Source: an uncultured delta proteobacterium (lineage in GTDB: Bacteria > Bdellovibrionota_C > UBA2361 > OMII01). From it: DNA of 33,941 nucleotides. The notes below the pieces were generated by a model that was given only the letters and a program-made list of their open reading frames with translations, searched no databases and had not been told where the DNA came from. The stretch is taken from assembly GCA_903920005.1 (NCBI GenBank), contig CAIXKI010000187.1:1-33941 (forward strand), read 5' to 3'. Within the stretch, counting starts at the first letter, position 1. Each line of letters starts with the position of its first letter. Made by a program: the position numbers and the translations under genes. This document shows positions 26,272-33,941 of this stretch, piece by piece.

Positions 26272-27816
26272 ATGCCTCAAAAAAAAACAGAGGAGCGAGT
26301 CATCCTTTGCGTGGAGGCCTCTCGGGATCTTGAGCGAATCGTCTCACTCTTAGCAAATATAGGTATCGAGGGAGTAGCGTGTGCGCACATCTCTGAGCTA
26401 TGCGACCAGATAGAACAGGGAGCGGCGGCTATTATCCTGACCGAGACACCTGATATCTGGGATTCTGATTCCAGGTTCTTCTCGCTACTACACGATCAAC
26501 CTACTTGGTCGAGTATACCGACAATTATAATAACTAACGAGTTCAAGTCCGAGGATAGTCTTCCCCAGAATCTACCTATGGGCGTGACTCTTATTGAACG
26601 ACCGATTCGAAAGCGAACACTCGCCAGCCTGACCAGGTCAGCACTGTACGCGCGCCGCAATCAATATATGGTGCGAGACCTTCTTAATGAGCGACAGAAC
26701 ATTGTAGAAATACTTCGCAACGAGGCGACACTAAAAAATGAATTTTTGGCAACCCTTGCTCATGAATTACGCAATCCTCTTGCTCCGATTCGCACCGGAT
26801 TACAGGTATTACGCCTGTCCACCACAAAGGAAGGCTCGGCGCGAACCTTGGACATGATGGAACGACAGGTCCGTCACATGGTCCGCCTTATAGATGACCT
26901 CCTTGATATCTCTCGTATCTCCCGCGGTACGCTGAATCTTCGCAAGGAGAGGGTCTCCCTTAACTCTTTGGTTGAAAACGCGGTCGAATCGAGCAAACCC
27001 TTAATCGAGGCTGGTAAGCACACACTGACTATCTCGCTCCCGGAGGAAGATGTTGTTCTTGACGCGGACGCTACCCGAATCGCTCAGGTGATAAGCAACC
27101 TCCTCAACAACGCGGCCAAATATACTCCCAATGGTGGCACTATTGCGCTAACGGCTCGATGTACAAATAAGACCGTTCGAATTGAGGTCGCGGACAACGG
27201 AGTGGGCCTTCCTCCTGAGATGCTGACAAAGATTTTTGATATGTTTTCTCAAGTCGATCCCTTACTGCCTCGCTCTCAAGGCGGGCTAGGAATTGGGCTG
27301 ACGCTAGCGAGACGATTAACAGAGATGCACAACGGCACCGTTGAAGCCACCAGTGCTGGCATTGGCAAAGGGAGCACCTTTATAGTAACGCTTCCCTATA
27401 ATCAAAGCACGCAGAGAGAGCCGAGACTTCCCGGGGAAATCCAGGCGTCACCGAGCGAGTCACACCGAGTGATGATCGTTGAGGATAAAGTAGATATCGC
27501 TCAAAGCTTGGAAGATCTTCTTTCGCTACTCGGACAAGAGACGCATATAGCCTATAACGGGCTGGAGGCCCTAAAAGTCGCGAAAGATTTCAAACCCGAG
27601 CTGGTATTTCTCGATATTGGGCTCCCAGGAATGACCGGATATGAGGTGGCTCGGCAACTACGAGCGCAGGATAATACTCCCAAACCCCGGCTGATCGCGG
27701 TCACAGGTTGGGGAGGAGAAGAAGACGTATCCCTCGCTCGCGCGGCCGGTTTTGACCAACATCTGACAAAACCGGTTGACCCTCGGGAGGTTGAAAAGAT
27801 ACTTCGAACTCTTTGA
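26272..27816 (+). CDS. hybrid histidine kinase with N-terminal pseudo-receiver and C-terminal receiver
   Basis: This 514-aa soluble kinase has no membrane helix. Residues 8-125 have a receiver-like fold (RVILCVEASRDLERIVSLL, IILTETPDIW, TLIERPI), but the phospho-acceptor Asp and the conserved Lys are missing, so it is a pseudo-receiver. A HisKA domain follows with phospho-accepting H164 in LAHELRNPLAP. The HATPase domain has the N-box NLLNNAAKY (N279), DNGVGLPPE and GGLGIGLTLARR. The C-terminal receiver (about 400-514) is intact: acidic pair in MIVEDKVD, phospho-site D448 in FLDIGLPG, and K500 in LTKPVD. AAGGGG nine bases before ATG supports the start. Its position 17 bases after the KaiC-like gene suggests KaiC-like ATPase state controls the kinase; no DNA-binding output regulator is nearby. 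Confidence 0.9.
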   Translation: MPQKKTEERVILCVEASRDLERIVSLLANIGIEGVACAHISELCDQIEQGAAAIILTETPDIWDSDSRFFSLLHDQPTWSSIPTIIITNEFKSEDSLPQNLPMGVTLIERPIRKRTLASLTRSALYARRNQYMVRDLLNERQNIVEILRNEATLKNEFLATLAHELRNPLAPIRTGLQVLRLSTTKEGSARTLDMMERQVRHMVRLIDDLLDISRISRGTLNLRKERVSLNSLVENAVESSKPLIEAGKHTLTISLPEEDVVLDADATRIAQVISNLLNNAAKYTPNGGTIALTARCTNKTVRIEVADNGVGLPPEMLTKIFDMFSQVDPLLPRSQGGLGIGLTLARRLTEMHNGTVEATSAGIGKGSTFIVTLPYNQSTQREPRLPGEIQASPSESHRVMIVEDKVDIAQSLEDLLSLLGQETHIAYNGLEALKVAKDFKPELVFLDIGLPGMTGYEVARQLRAQDNTPKPRLIAVTGWGGEEDVSLARAAGFDQHLTKPVDPREVEKILRTL

Positions 27817-27820
27817 TAAA

Positions 27821-27837
27821 GGGAACATTACCCTGTT
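27821..27837. terminator. weak hairpin between convergent kinase and uvrB genes
   Basis: GGGAACA and TGTTTCC can form a 7-bp stem (one G-T wobble) around TTACCC, five bases after the kinase stop. Neither side has a proper T-run: on the minus strand only TTTATC follows. It may act as a weak terminator in this 93-base convergent gap. No better candidate was seen. Confidence 0.25.
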
Positions 27838-27909
27838 TCCGGACTAGCCCTCATATTGCCCTATCAAAGTCTCGGGGAATGCTTTGTATCGACCCCTGTT
27901 TATCTAGGA

Positions 27910-29940
27910 CTATCGCTTTAACAGATCGTCCTGAATCGCTTTGATAGTATCTCGGAGCTTAGCGGCGTTCTCGTACTCTCGACGAGCGGCAGCCTCAAAC
28001 ATCTGTTTCTTGAGGCTCTCTATCAACTTCTGCTGTTCGCGCGGTTCTTCAGGCACAACAACTCCGTAGTTCGGAGCGTTCTCCGCCAAGGTCTCCTCGG
28101 CGACAGCCTCGCCAAGAGCGATTTGTTCTGAACGGGTAGCGCTGCGTGGAATGATGCCATGCTCCTTGTTGAACGCAGCTTGGATCTTTCGGCGTCGATC
28201 GGTCTCCGCAATCGCCTCCTTCATCGACTTGGTCATCGTATCGGCGTAGAGAATGACCCGCCCGTTAATATTCCGCGCCGCTCGTCCCATAATCTGGATG
28301 AGCGAGCGAGTTGATCGCAGGAACCCCTCCTTATCAGCATCGAGGATCGCGACGAAGCTCACCTCGACGAGGTCTAGACCCTCTCGAAGGAGGTTAATAC
28401 CGATCAATACATCAAAATCGCCCCGTCGTAGTCCTCGTAATATCTCCACCCGCTCTATGGTCGTAATATCAGAATGAAGATACCGAGCCCGTATTCCAAC
28501 CTCGCGAAGATACGCGGAGAGATCCTCCGCCATCTTCTTGGTAAGGGTGATAGCCAAGACGCGCTCTCCCTTCTCAATGGTCTTTTGAATCTCTGTTATC
28601 AGATCATCCACCTGATGTGTCGCCGGTCGAATCGTCACTTGAGGATCGAGGAGCCCAGTAGGACGATTTACCTGTTCAATGACGATCCCTTGACTCTTCT
28701 CAAGCTCAAAATCGGCTGGTGTCGCGGATACGAATACGGTCTGTCCCACTCGACCCCAAAACTCATCCAGGTTAAGCGGCCGGTTATCGAGCGCCGATGG
28801 CAATCTGAACCCGAAGTCGACCAGGGTCTGCTTGCGCGCCCTGTCACCACGGTACATACCGCCCAATTGGGAGACCGTGACGTGGCTCTCATCGAGAAAC
28901 AGGAGAAGATCTTTAGGGAAATAGTCGAGCAGCGTTGTGGGAGGATCTCCTGCTTGGCGACCAGCGAGGTGCCGGCTGTAGTTTTCGACCCCAGGACAGA
29001 AACCGACCTCGTGCAGAAGCTCAAGATCGTACAATGTGCGTTGCTCTAGGCGTTGAGACTCCAACGCTTTTCCCTCTACGACCAACTCCCGGCATCGCTC
29101 CGTGAGCTCTTTCTTGATCGTTACGACGGCCTGATCAACCGCGCTACGATCCGTCACGAAGTGACTCACCGGATATACCGTACAGGAATCAACTTTTTTA
29201 AGCGTCGTTCCCGTTAAGGGATCGATCTCTCGAACCTCCTCGATCTCATCTCCAAAGAAGAGGATGCGAGTCGCCTGCGAGTCTTGGTCTGAAGGAAAGA
29301 TGTCGATATTCTCGCCGCGAACTCGAAACGAACCTCGCACAAAGTCGATATCAGTTCGCTTGTACTGCATGTAGACGAGTTGGCGGATAATATCCTCCCG
29401 AGGACGTTTATCTCCCTTCTCCACGTAGAGCATCAACTTAAAGTAATCCTCGGGAGCTCCGAGACCGTAGATACAGCTAACACTCGCCACGATGATGGTA
29501 TCGCGCGCCTCTAAGAGCGCCTTCGTTGCCGCGTGACGCATCTTATCGATCTCATCGTTTATCGCCGAATCTTTTTCGATGTAGGTATCGGTCGAAGGAA
29601 CGTACGCCTCGGGCTGGTAGTAATCGTAGTAGCTCACAAAGTAGCGAACTTTATTCGCGGGGAAGAACTCCTTGAACTCGGCATAAAGCTGCGCGGCGAG
29701 CGTCTTATTGGGTGCGATAATAAGCGCCGGCCTATTCGCCTTCGCGATGAGATTCGCAATAGTAAATGTCTTTCCAGAGCCGGTGACACCCAGCAACGTC
29801 TGATAGCGAACTCCCTTACTGATATTCTCACTCAATTGAGCTATCGCTTGGGGCTGGTCTCCCGCTGGACTAAATTTCGTTGAGAGTTCAAACGGCTCCT
29901 GCAGAGGAGCCGGCCGCGCGGCATCCGGTCGTCGACTCAC
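27910..29940 (-). CDS. uvrB: excinuclease ABC subunit B (UvrB)
   Basis: UvrB is the damage-verifying helicase-like subunit of nucleotide excision repair; UvrA loads it and it recruits UvrC. The 676-aa length is normal. Visible are Walker A GVTGSGKT (51-58), the beta-hairpin region [20 protein letters not shown] that clamps DNA, the DEAD-type motif LDESHVT, helicase motif VI-like QIMGRAARN, and the C-terminal UVR domain [19 protein letters not shown], which contacts UvrC. The start is GTG, embedded in a GTGA overlap with the stop of the leucine dehydrogenase gene, so translation is probably coupled. No SOS box was noticed upstream, which fits its expression from within an operon. Confidence 0.97.
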   Translation of the reverse strand: MSRRPDAARPAPLQEPFELSTKFSPAGDQPQAIAQLSENISKGVRYQTLLGVTGSGKTFTIANLIAKANRPALIIAPNKTLAAQLYAEFKEFFPANKVRYFVSYYDYYQPEAYVPSTDTYIEKDSAINDEIDKMRHAATKALLEARDTIIVASVSCIYGLGAPEDYFKLMLYVEKGDKRPREDIIRQLVYMQYKRTDIDFVRGSFRVRGENIDIFPSDQDSQATRILFFGDEIEEVREIDPLTGTTLKKVDSCTVYPVSHFVTDRSAVDQAVVTIKKELTERCRELVVEGKALESQRLEQRTLYDLELLHEVGFCPGVENYSRHLAGRQAGDPPTTLLDYFPKDLLLFLDESHVTVSQLGGMYRGDRARKQTLVDFGFRLPSALDNRPLNLDEFWGRVGQTVFVSATPADFELEKSQGIVIEQVNRPTGLLDPQVTIRPATHQVDDLITEIQKTIEKGERVLAITLTKKMAEDLSAYLREVGIRARYLHSDITTIERVEILRGLRRGDFDVLIGINLLREGLDLVEVSFVAILDADKEGFLRSTRSLIQIMGRAARNINGRVILYADTMTKSMKEAIAETDRRRKIQAAFNKEHGIIPRSATRSEQIALGEAVAEETLAENAPNYGVVVPEEPREQQKLIESLKKQMFEAAARREYENAAKLRDTIKAIQDDLLKR

Positions 29941-31013
29941 GAATCTTTACGGCTTTTAGCCGCTTGGATGATCTCCTTCGCGAGCTCTACCGCGACCGCC
30001 TCCGTGAACTTTCCGCGACGTTTAGACTCATCCAACACCCGACCCGTTGTGTCGTATATCGCGTCAACCTTGCTCTGAATCCAAGCGGTATCAGTACCTC
30101 GACCAGTGGCCTCCGCGCATACGCAGATGACACCTCCCGAATTGATGGCGAAGTCAGGACAATACAACACTCCTTGCTCGGCGATGAGAGAGTATATACT
30201 TGGATCGCTAAGCTGGTTATTCGCCGCGCCAGCAATTATTTTAGCTTTGAGCCTAGGCAACGTGATCTTATTTATCGTCTGCCCTATCGCACACGGCGCA
30301 AAGATATCACACGGGGCTTCATAGATGTTCTCAATCGTCGACGCGGTGACGCCAAACTTCTTCACGGCCTCATCAACGGCGCTTTGCTGAGTATCGCACA
30401 CGGTTACAATCGCGCCCTCATGAGCGAGATGCTCCACAAGGTGCATACCCACGTTTCCGATACCTTGCACGGAGACACGTTTTCCTCGCAAGCTTCGACC
30501 ACTTCCGAACACTCGCTCCGATGCTGCCTGCATGGCGAAAAACACTCCCTTCGCCGTCCACGGCGAGGGATCACCAGCACCACCAAGCTTTGGATCGGTA
30601 CCGACAACGTGCGTTGAGGTTTGCTTCACGTACATCATATCCGCGACGGAGGTTCCCATGTCCTCCGCGGTGATATAACGACCCATGACGTTATTGAGAC
30701 ATTCCCCAAATTTCTTAAAGAGCGCTTCTCGCCCAGTGGTCATCTTTGGATCGGCGATGATGCACGCCTTACCACCGCCAAGAGGGAGGCCGGCAAGCGC
30801 GCTCTTATACGTCATCCCTTCAGAGAGACGCATGACATCCTCGATCGCAGCAGCTTCAGTTGGATAGAGTCGCATACGACATCCACCAAGCGCGGGACCT
30901 AGCACTGTGTTGTGAATACTTATTATCGCTCGAAGACCAACCTCGGGGTAATTGAAGAACACCACCTGCTCGTGGCCACGAGCCTCTATTTCAGCAAGAA
31001 TACTACCTGCCAT
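29937..31013 (-). CDS. leucine (branched-chain amino acid) dehydrogenase
   Basis: This 358-aa cytoplasmic enzyme belongs to the Glu/Leu/Phe/Val dehydrogenase family and should interconvert leucine, valine or isoleucine with their 2-oxo acids using NAD. Characteristic motifs are [13 protein letters not shown] (39-51), [18 protein letters not shown] (66-83) with Lys70 and catalytic Lys82, ITAEDMGTS with the conserved Asp, and the dinucleotide-binding [10 protein letters not shown]. Length and the 'GCRM' motif favour leucine/valine over glutamate dehydrogenase; phenylalanine cannot be ruled out. GAGGTG before ATG supports the start. Its stop overlaps the uvrB start, and a small lipoprotein gene lies 51 bases upstream on the same strand. 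Confidence 0.9.
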   Translation of the reverse strand: MAGSILAEIEARGHEQVVFFNYPEVGLRAIISIHNTVLGPALGGCRMRLYPTEAAAIEDVMRLSEGMTYKSALAGLPLGGGKACIIADPKMTTGREALFKKFGECLNNVMGRYITAEDMGTSVADMMYVKQTSTHVVGTDPKLGGAGDPSPWTAKGVFFAMQAASERVFGSGRSLRGKRVSVQGIGNVGMHLVEHLAHEGAIVTVCDTQQSAVDEAVKKFGVTASTIENIYEAPCDIFAPCAIGQTINKITLPRLKAKIIAGAANNQLSDPSIYSLIAEQGVLYCPDFAINSGGVICVCAEATGRGTDTAWIQSKVDAIYDTTGRVLDESKRRGKFTEAVAVELAKEIIQAAKSRKDS

Positions 31014-31064
31014 GCTAACACCTCTCTGAGCGTGCCACGATGAGAGCTCTGACGTTCAAAGCTC

Positions 31065-31235
31065 TTACTTATTCTGGCTATGTGGATCGATCGGACCTTG
31101 AGCTACAGGCGTGCCTACCACAGGAAGGGGCTCGATCCCGGCGTAGGTCTTCGGTCGACGCTTGCACCCTGCTGTCGATGCAATTACGCATGCCATCACC
31201 ATAAGGATAATGCAAAAAGATGATCGTACCTTCAT
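31065..31235 (-). CDS. small lipoprotein
   Basis: This 56-aa protein begins MKVRSS and has a hydrophobic segment (FCIILMVMACVIAS) ending in a lipobox-like STAGC, with Cys24 the likely lipidated residue. The mature peptide is short, basic at first (CKRRPKT) and then proline-rich. ATG 31235 is preferred to the in-frame ATG at 31256 because AAGGATT lies just upstream and the signal peptide then has normal length. Function unknown; small lipoproteins of this kind sit in the inner or outer membrane. It lies between tRNA-Leu and leucine dehydrogenase on the same strand. Confidence 0.65.
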   Translation of the reverse strand: MKVRSSFCIILMVMACVIASTAGCKRRPKTYAGIEPLPVVGTPVAQGPIDPHSQNK

Positions 31236-31326
31236 AGAATCCTTTAACTTCATCAAATCACAGACCGCCTAGCGGATCCTCCGATCCAATCTACCCCATC
31301 ACGACAGAGGCGCGAAATACGGGGAA

Positions 31327-31410
31327 TGCCCTGGAGAGGACTTGAACCTCCACACCCTTACGGATACATGACCCTGAATCATGCCTGTCTACCAATTCCA
31401 GCACCAGGGC
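31327..31410 (-). tRNA. tRNA-Leu (anticodon CAG)
   Basis: Read on the minus strand, the 84-base sequence folds as a class II tRNA. The acceptor arms are GCCCTGG and CCAGGGC with discriminator A. A D-arm region contains TGGTAGAC, the anticodon stem is CATGA/TCATG with loop TTCAGGG (anticodon CAG, reading CUG codons), a long variable arm follows, and the T-loop is GTTCAAG. Nucleotide count and long variable arm fit leucine. The 3' CCA is not encoded (TTCC follows the discriminator), so it must be added by a nucleotidyltransferase. Confidence 0.95.
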
Positions 31411-31613
31411 TAACTAGCTACCGGACTTAGGTTTCTAACACACCGATCTGGTAATGAAAACCCAAACCAGCGCCTAGGACAGGCTATTTTTGACTCGCAA
31501 AATTAAGCACTTAGACTCTAAAATTCCCCTGGCTGCGTTTCGCTGCAAGGAGCGATAGCTTCAATCCATTGAGGATTTTTTCGGCGCCCCCAAGGAAATT
31601 GCGGCCCAACTAT

Positions 31614-31640
31614 AAAAATGCGCAACGGGAAAGCATTTTT
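31614..31640. other. AT-rich symmetrical hairpin downstream of the ALDH gene
   Basis: AAAAATGC (31614-31621) pairs perfectly with GCATTTTT (31633-31640) around an 11-base loop. Each strand ends in five Ts, so it could act as a backup terminator for the ALDH gene on the minus strand. The stem has only two G-C pairs, so it is weak. The remaining bases from 31411 to 31613 hold no gene I can support; the tRNA promoter must lie there, but I cannot place it. Confidence 0.35.
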
Positions 31641-31650
31641 CACGCCTCTG

Positions 31651-33165
31651 CTAGGAAAAAACTATCCCCTGCGCAAGGGGAAGGTCTTTACCAAAGTTAA
31701 TGCACGAGGTCTGGCGACGCATATACTGCTTCCAAGAATCAGACCCGGATTCACGCCCGCCGCCAGTCTCCTTTTCCCCCCCAAAGGCTCCACCGATCTC
31801 GGCACCCGAGGTTCCCATATTCACATTCGCGATGCCGCAGTCGCTTCCTACTGAGGAGAGGAAGCGCTCACTGGCAGAGAGATCGCGTGTGAAGATTGAA
31901 GAGCTCAACCCTTGAGGAACATCGTTGTTGAGGTGAATAGCCTCATCCAAACTCTTGACTGGAATCACGTACAGTATCGGCGCAAAGGTCTCCTCCTTCA
32001 CCAGAGCCATCCCAGCGTGCGCTTTCACAATCGTGGGTTCGACATAGAGTGGTGATGGCATCGCTGAGAGCACCCGTCCGCCGTAGACTACCTCGCCCCC
32101 CTCTTGAGCAACTCGCTCCAGTGCCGAGCGATAGGACGCAACCGCCGCTTCACCGATGAGCGGACCCATCAATACGCCCTTCTCTAGCGGATCACCGATC
32201 CGGACCTGCTTGTACGCGCCCTTGAGCCGTTCAATGAACGTTTCATAAATACTTTCATGCACGAGCGCCCGCCGAATCGTCGTGCACCGCTGCCCAGCAG
32301 TGCCTACCGCGCCAAAAAGCACGCCAGACATCACCAGATCCATATTGGCGTCAGGCATGACAGTGACCGCGTTGTTACCGCCTAGTTCAAGGAGGCAGCG
32401 ACCCAACCGCTCACCAACCGTTTTCGCGACCGATCGCCCCATCCTGCATGAACCGGTTGCCGATATAAGAGGAATACGGGGATCCGCGGCCATTCTCTGA
32501 CCAAGCTCAGGACCATCGCCGACTACCAGCGAAAACACCCCCTCGAAACCTGAAGTCTTCGCGACCTCTCTACACACCGAATTAATCGCGACCGCTGTGA
32601 GTGGCGTTAACTCTGAAGGCTTCCACACAATCACGTCTCCGCATACAGCCGCGATCATCGCGTTCCACGCCCAGACAGCCGCGGGGAAATTAAACGCCGT
32701 GATGACCCCCACGACCCCGAGCGGGTGCCACTGCTCGTACATTCGAGTATCGCGACGCTCCGAATGCATCGTCTTTCCGTACAGCTGACGAGAGAGGCCA
32801 ACAGCGAAATCAGCGATATCAATCGCCTCTTGAATTTCGCCCTCACCCTCCGCAAGTATTTTACCCATCTCCGCAGACACTAATCTTCCGAGAGCGTGCT
32901 TCGAATCACGCAGAGCTTCGCCGCACTTACGAACCAACTCTCCACGCACCGGGGCCGGGACTTTGCGCCACTCAAGGAACACCTCCTGAGCCTCTGCAAT
33001 CACCTGCTCATACGACTCAACCGTGGCACACTGAACCTTGCCAAGCTCAATGCCGTTTATTGGAGAGCGGCTTGAGAGAAGGCTACCGGTTGTTACAAGC
33101 GTTTGCTTTCCACACGCTCCAGCGCTTACCTCTTTGAGTCCAAGTGATGCTGCGATCTCTTTCAT
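31651..33165 (-). CDS. ALDH7-family aldehyde dehydrogenase (aminoadipate-semialdehyde / piperideine-6-carboxylate type)
   Basis: This 504-aa NAD-dependent dehydrogenase has the ALDH7 (antiquitin) signature throughout. Its probable reaction is oxidation of alpha-aminoadipic semialdehyde to 2-aminoadipate in lysine breakdown. Motifs from the chosen start: ITAFNFPAAVWAWNA with oxyanion Asn159, Lys182 in WKPSELTP, catalytic base Glu260 in LELGGNNAV, and nucleophile Cys294 in GTAGQRCTTIRR. The C-terminus, KQYMRRQTSCINFGKDLPLA, is the typical ALDH7 ending. The frame is open to 33291, but ATG 33165 has AAGGGG upstream, and the extra 42 residues (rich in Gly, Cys and Val) do not look like this family. 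Other lysine-catabolism genes are not in the window. A terminator-like hairpin overlaps the final codons. Confidence 0.9.
   Translation of the reverse strand: MKEIAASLGLKEVSAGACGKQTLVTTGSLLSSRSPINGIELGKVQCATVESYEQVIAEAQEVFLEWRKVPAPVRGELVRKCGEALRDSKHALGRLVSAEMGKILAEGEGEIQEAIDIADFAVGLSRQLYGKTMHSERRDTRMYEQWHPLGVVGVITAFNFPAAVWAWNAMIAAVCGDVIVWKPSELTPLTAVAINSVCREVAKTSGFEGVFSLVVGDGPELGQRMAADPRIPLISATGSCRMGRSVAKTVGERLGRCLLELGGNNAVTVMPDANMDLVMSGVLFGAVGTAGQRCTTIRRALVHESIYETFIERLKGAYKQVRIGDPLEKGVLMGPLIGEAAVASYRSALERVAQEGGEVVYGGRVLSAMPSPLYVEPTIVKAHAGMALVKEETFAPILYVIPVKSLDEAIHLNNDVPQGLSSSIFTRDLSASERFLSSVGSDCGIANVNMGTSGAEIGGAFGGEKETGGGRESGSDSWKQYMRRQTSCINFGKDLPLAQGIVFS
31655..31681 (-). terminator. terminator-like hairpin inside the last codons of the ALDH gene
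   Basis: On the minus strand TCCCCT and AGGGGA form a 6-bp, GC-rich stem around TGCGC, followed by ATAG and six Ts. The hairpin encodes part of the conserved C-terminal LPLAQG, and the T-run lies just before the TAG stop (31651-31653). Efficient termination here would give transcripts without a stop codon. Confidence 0.5.
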
Positions 33166-33407
33166 AAGCCCCTTGATTGCTTTGACCGTACTTGGTCCTG
33201 TGGTCACTCTGCTAAGGATACCACCAGGAAGATCCTCTCTACGAGGCCAAAAAAGGCACACGATGCCGAGCACTTGGCCACCGCAGCCCAAGCGCTAATC
33301 CGGCGATACGTCTACCCACAGCGGGATACGCGCGAATGAATAAAGAGTACATCGAATTTTTACGACTGCTGGCACCTCATTGCGGCGCGACGAACGAAGC
33401 CTGATCG

Positions 33408-33941
33408 TCATTTGCCCCTTCGGGAACCTAGTTTAATAAGGAGAATATGATTCAGGATGGGCAAGCCCTCCGCCGCGCGAATCTCGGGCAACCCAAGTTC
33501 GAATCGGGAGAATGTAATCGAATAGGGAGAGTGTACATTGGTGCAGGGGAGCGAAGCTCCACCCTGCCCGTCATTCGAATCTTGGGGAACCCAAGTTCGA
33601 ATAGGAACAAATAGTCGAATAGGAAGAGTATAGATTGGTGCAGGGGAGCGAAGCTCCATCCTGCCCGTCATTCGAATCTTGGGGAACCCAAGTTCAAATA
33701 GGAAAAAATAGGGATAATGTAAATTGGTGCAGGGGAGCGAAGCTCCACCCTGCCCGCCATTCGAATCTTGGGGAACCCAAGTTCGAATAGGAACAAGTAG
33801 TCGAATAGGAAGAGTATAGATTGTTGCAGGGGAGCAGGCCCGCCGTAATTCGAATCTTGGGGAACCCAAGTTCGAATAGGAACAAAAGAGCTCCATCCTG
33901 CCCGTCATTCGAATCTTGGGGAACCCAAGTTCGAATAGGAA
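33408..33941. repeat. array of two alternating palindrome families, running off the window end
   Basis: Two hairpin units alternate. Family A (30 bases) has arms ATTCGAA and TTCGAAT around CTTGGG-GAA-CCCAAG, with one bulged T. Good copies are at 33573-33602, 33670-33699, 33759-33788, 33848-33877 and 33907-33936; a diverged copy is near 33475-33504 and a more decayed one near 33408-33440. Family B is GCAGGGGAGC-GAA-GCTCC(A/A-T)CCTGC-like, at 33543-33567, 33640-33664 and 33729-33753, with truncated copies near 33826-33840 and 33888-33903. Linkers share TCGAATAGGAA and AGAGTATAGATTG. Period is 89 or 97 bases, then 59 in the last copy. No direct-repeat/unique-spacer structure, so not CRISPR. The 33166-33407 stretch upstream has no gene and probably holds the ALDH promoter. 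Confidence 0.9.

Noticed and set aside
33166-33291. 42-residue N-terminal extension of the ALDH7 protein
   Set aside because: It has no family resemblance and lies before a good ribosome binding site and ATG that give the normal family length.
33408-33908. A 166-aa minus-strand ORF with repeated protein segments across the palindrome array
   Set aside because: The repeat periods (97, 89, 59) are not multiples of three, the peptide repeats arise from different frames of the same DNA, and there is no ribosome binding site. It is a by-product of the repeats.
33408-33941. CRISPR array or integron attC cassettes
   Set aside because: The linkers between palindromes are themselves repeated, not unique spacers, and no cas gene, leader or RYYYAAC/GTTRRRY core pair was seen.

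Overview
The window reads as ordinary bacterial chromosome, densely packed with genes on both strands. The genes suggest a Gram-negative, respiring heterotroph: a NuoF-type NADH dehydrogenase subunit, a heme A synthase, a small lipoprotein, and a giant cyclic beta-1,2-glucan synthase whose product normally sits in the periplasm. I cannot name a lineage. The mix (MerR-like regulator, leucine dehydrogenase, ALDH7, KaiC-like protein) would fit a deltaproteobacterial-type group, but that is a guess.

Layout. 1-3.6 kb (+): the C-terminal end of a DUF11-type surface protein, an orphan nuoF, a secreted phosphodiester-glycosidase-like (DUF2233) protein, a possible 67-aa ORF, a MerR-type HTH protein and a 52-aa DUF5989 membrane protein. 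3.6-4.2 kb (-): a protein of unknown function with an AT-hook-like tail and a clear terminator. 4.4-7.8 kb (+): a tightly coupled set holding a RibBA homologue that has lost key residues in both enzyme domains, an HD-domain protein with a changed metal-ligand motif, and CtaA.

8.2-24.6 kb (+): an envelope-glycan block. It holds an ABC exporter (NdvA-like by context), an SbmA/YddA-like ABC protein with altered ATPase motifs, an exported alpha-helical repeat protein overlapping it, a 2960-aa NdvB-type cyclic glucan synthase and a GT87-type membrane glycosyltransferase. My inference is that this block makes, exports and perhaps decorates a cyclic beta-1,2-glucan.

24.7-27.8 kb (+): a two-domain KaiC-like ATPase followed by a hybrid histidine kinase with a degenerate N-terminal receiver, preceded by a 15-bp direct repeat. 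27.9-33.2 kb (-): uvrB, leucine dehydrogenase (stop and start overlap), a small lipoprotein, tRNA-Leu(CAG) and an ALDH7-family dehydrogenase whose last codons lie in a terminator-like hairpin. 33.4 kb to the end: an array of two alternating palindrome families, both with GAA loops, running off the window edge.

The observations most worth following are the pseudoenzyme-like RibBA/HD pair, the expanded glucan locus, the terminal palindrome array, and the KaiC/kinase pair. All homology statements come from reading motifs by eye; no search was run.
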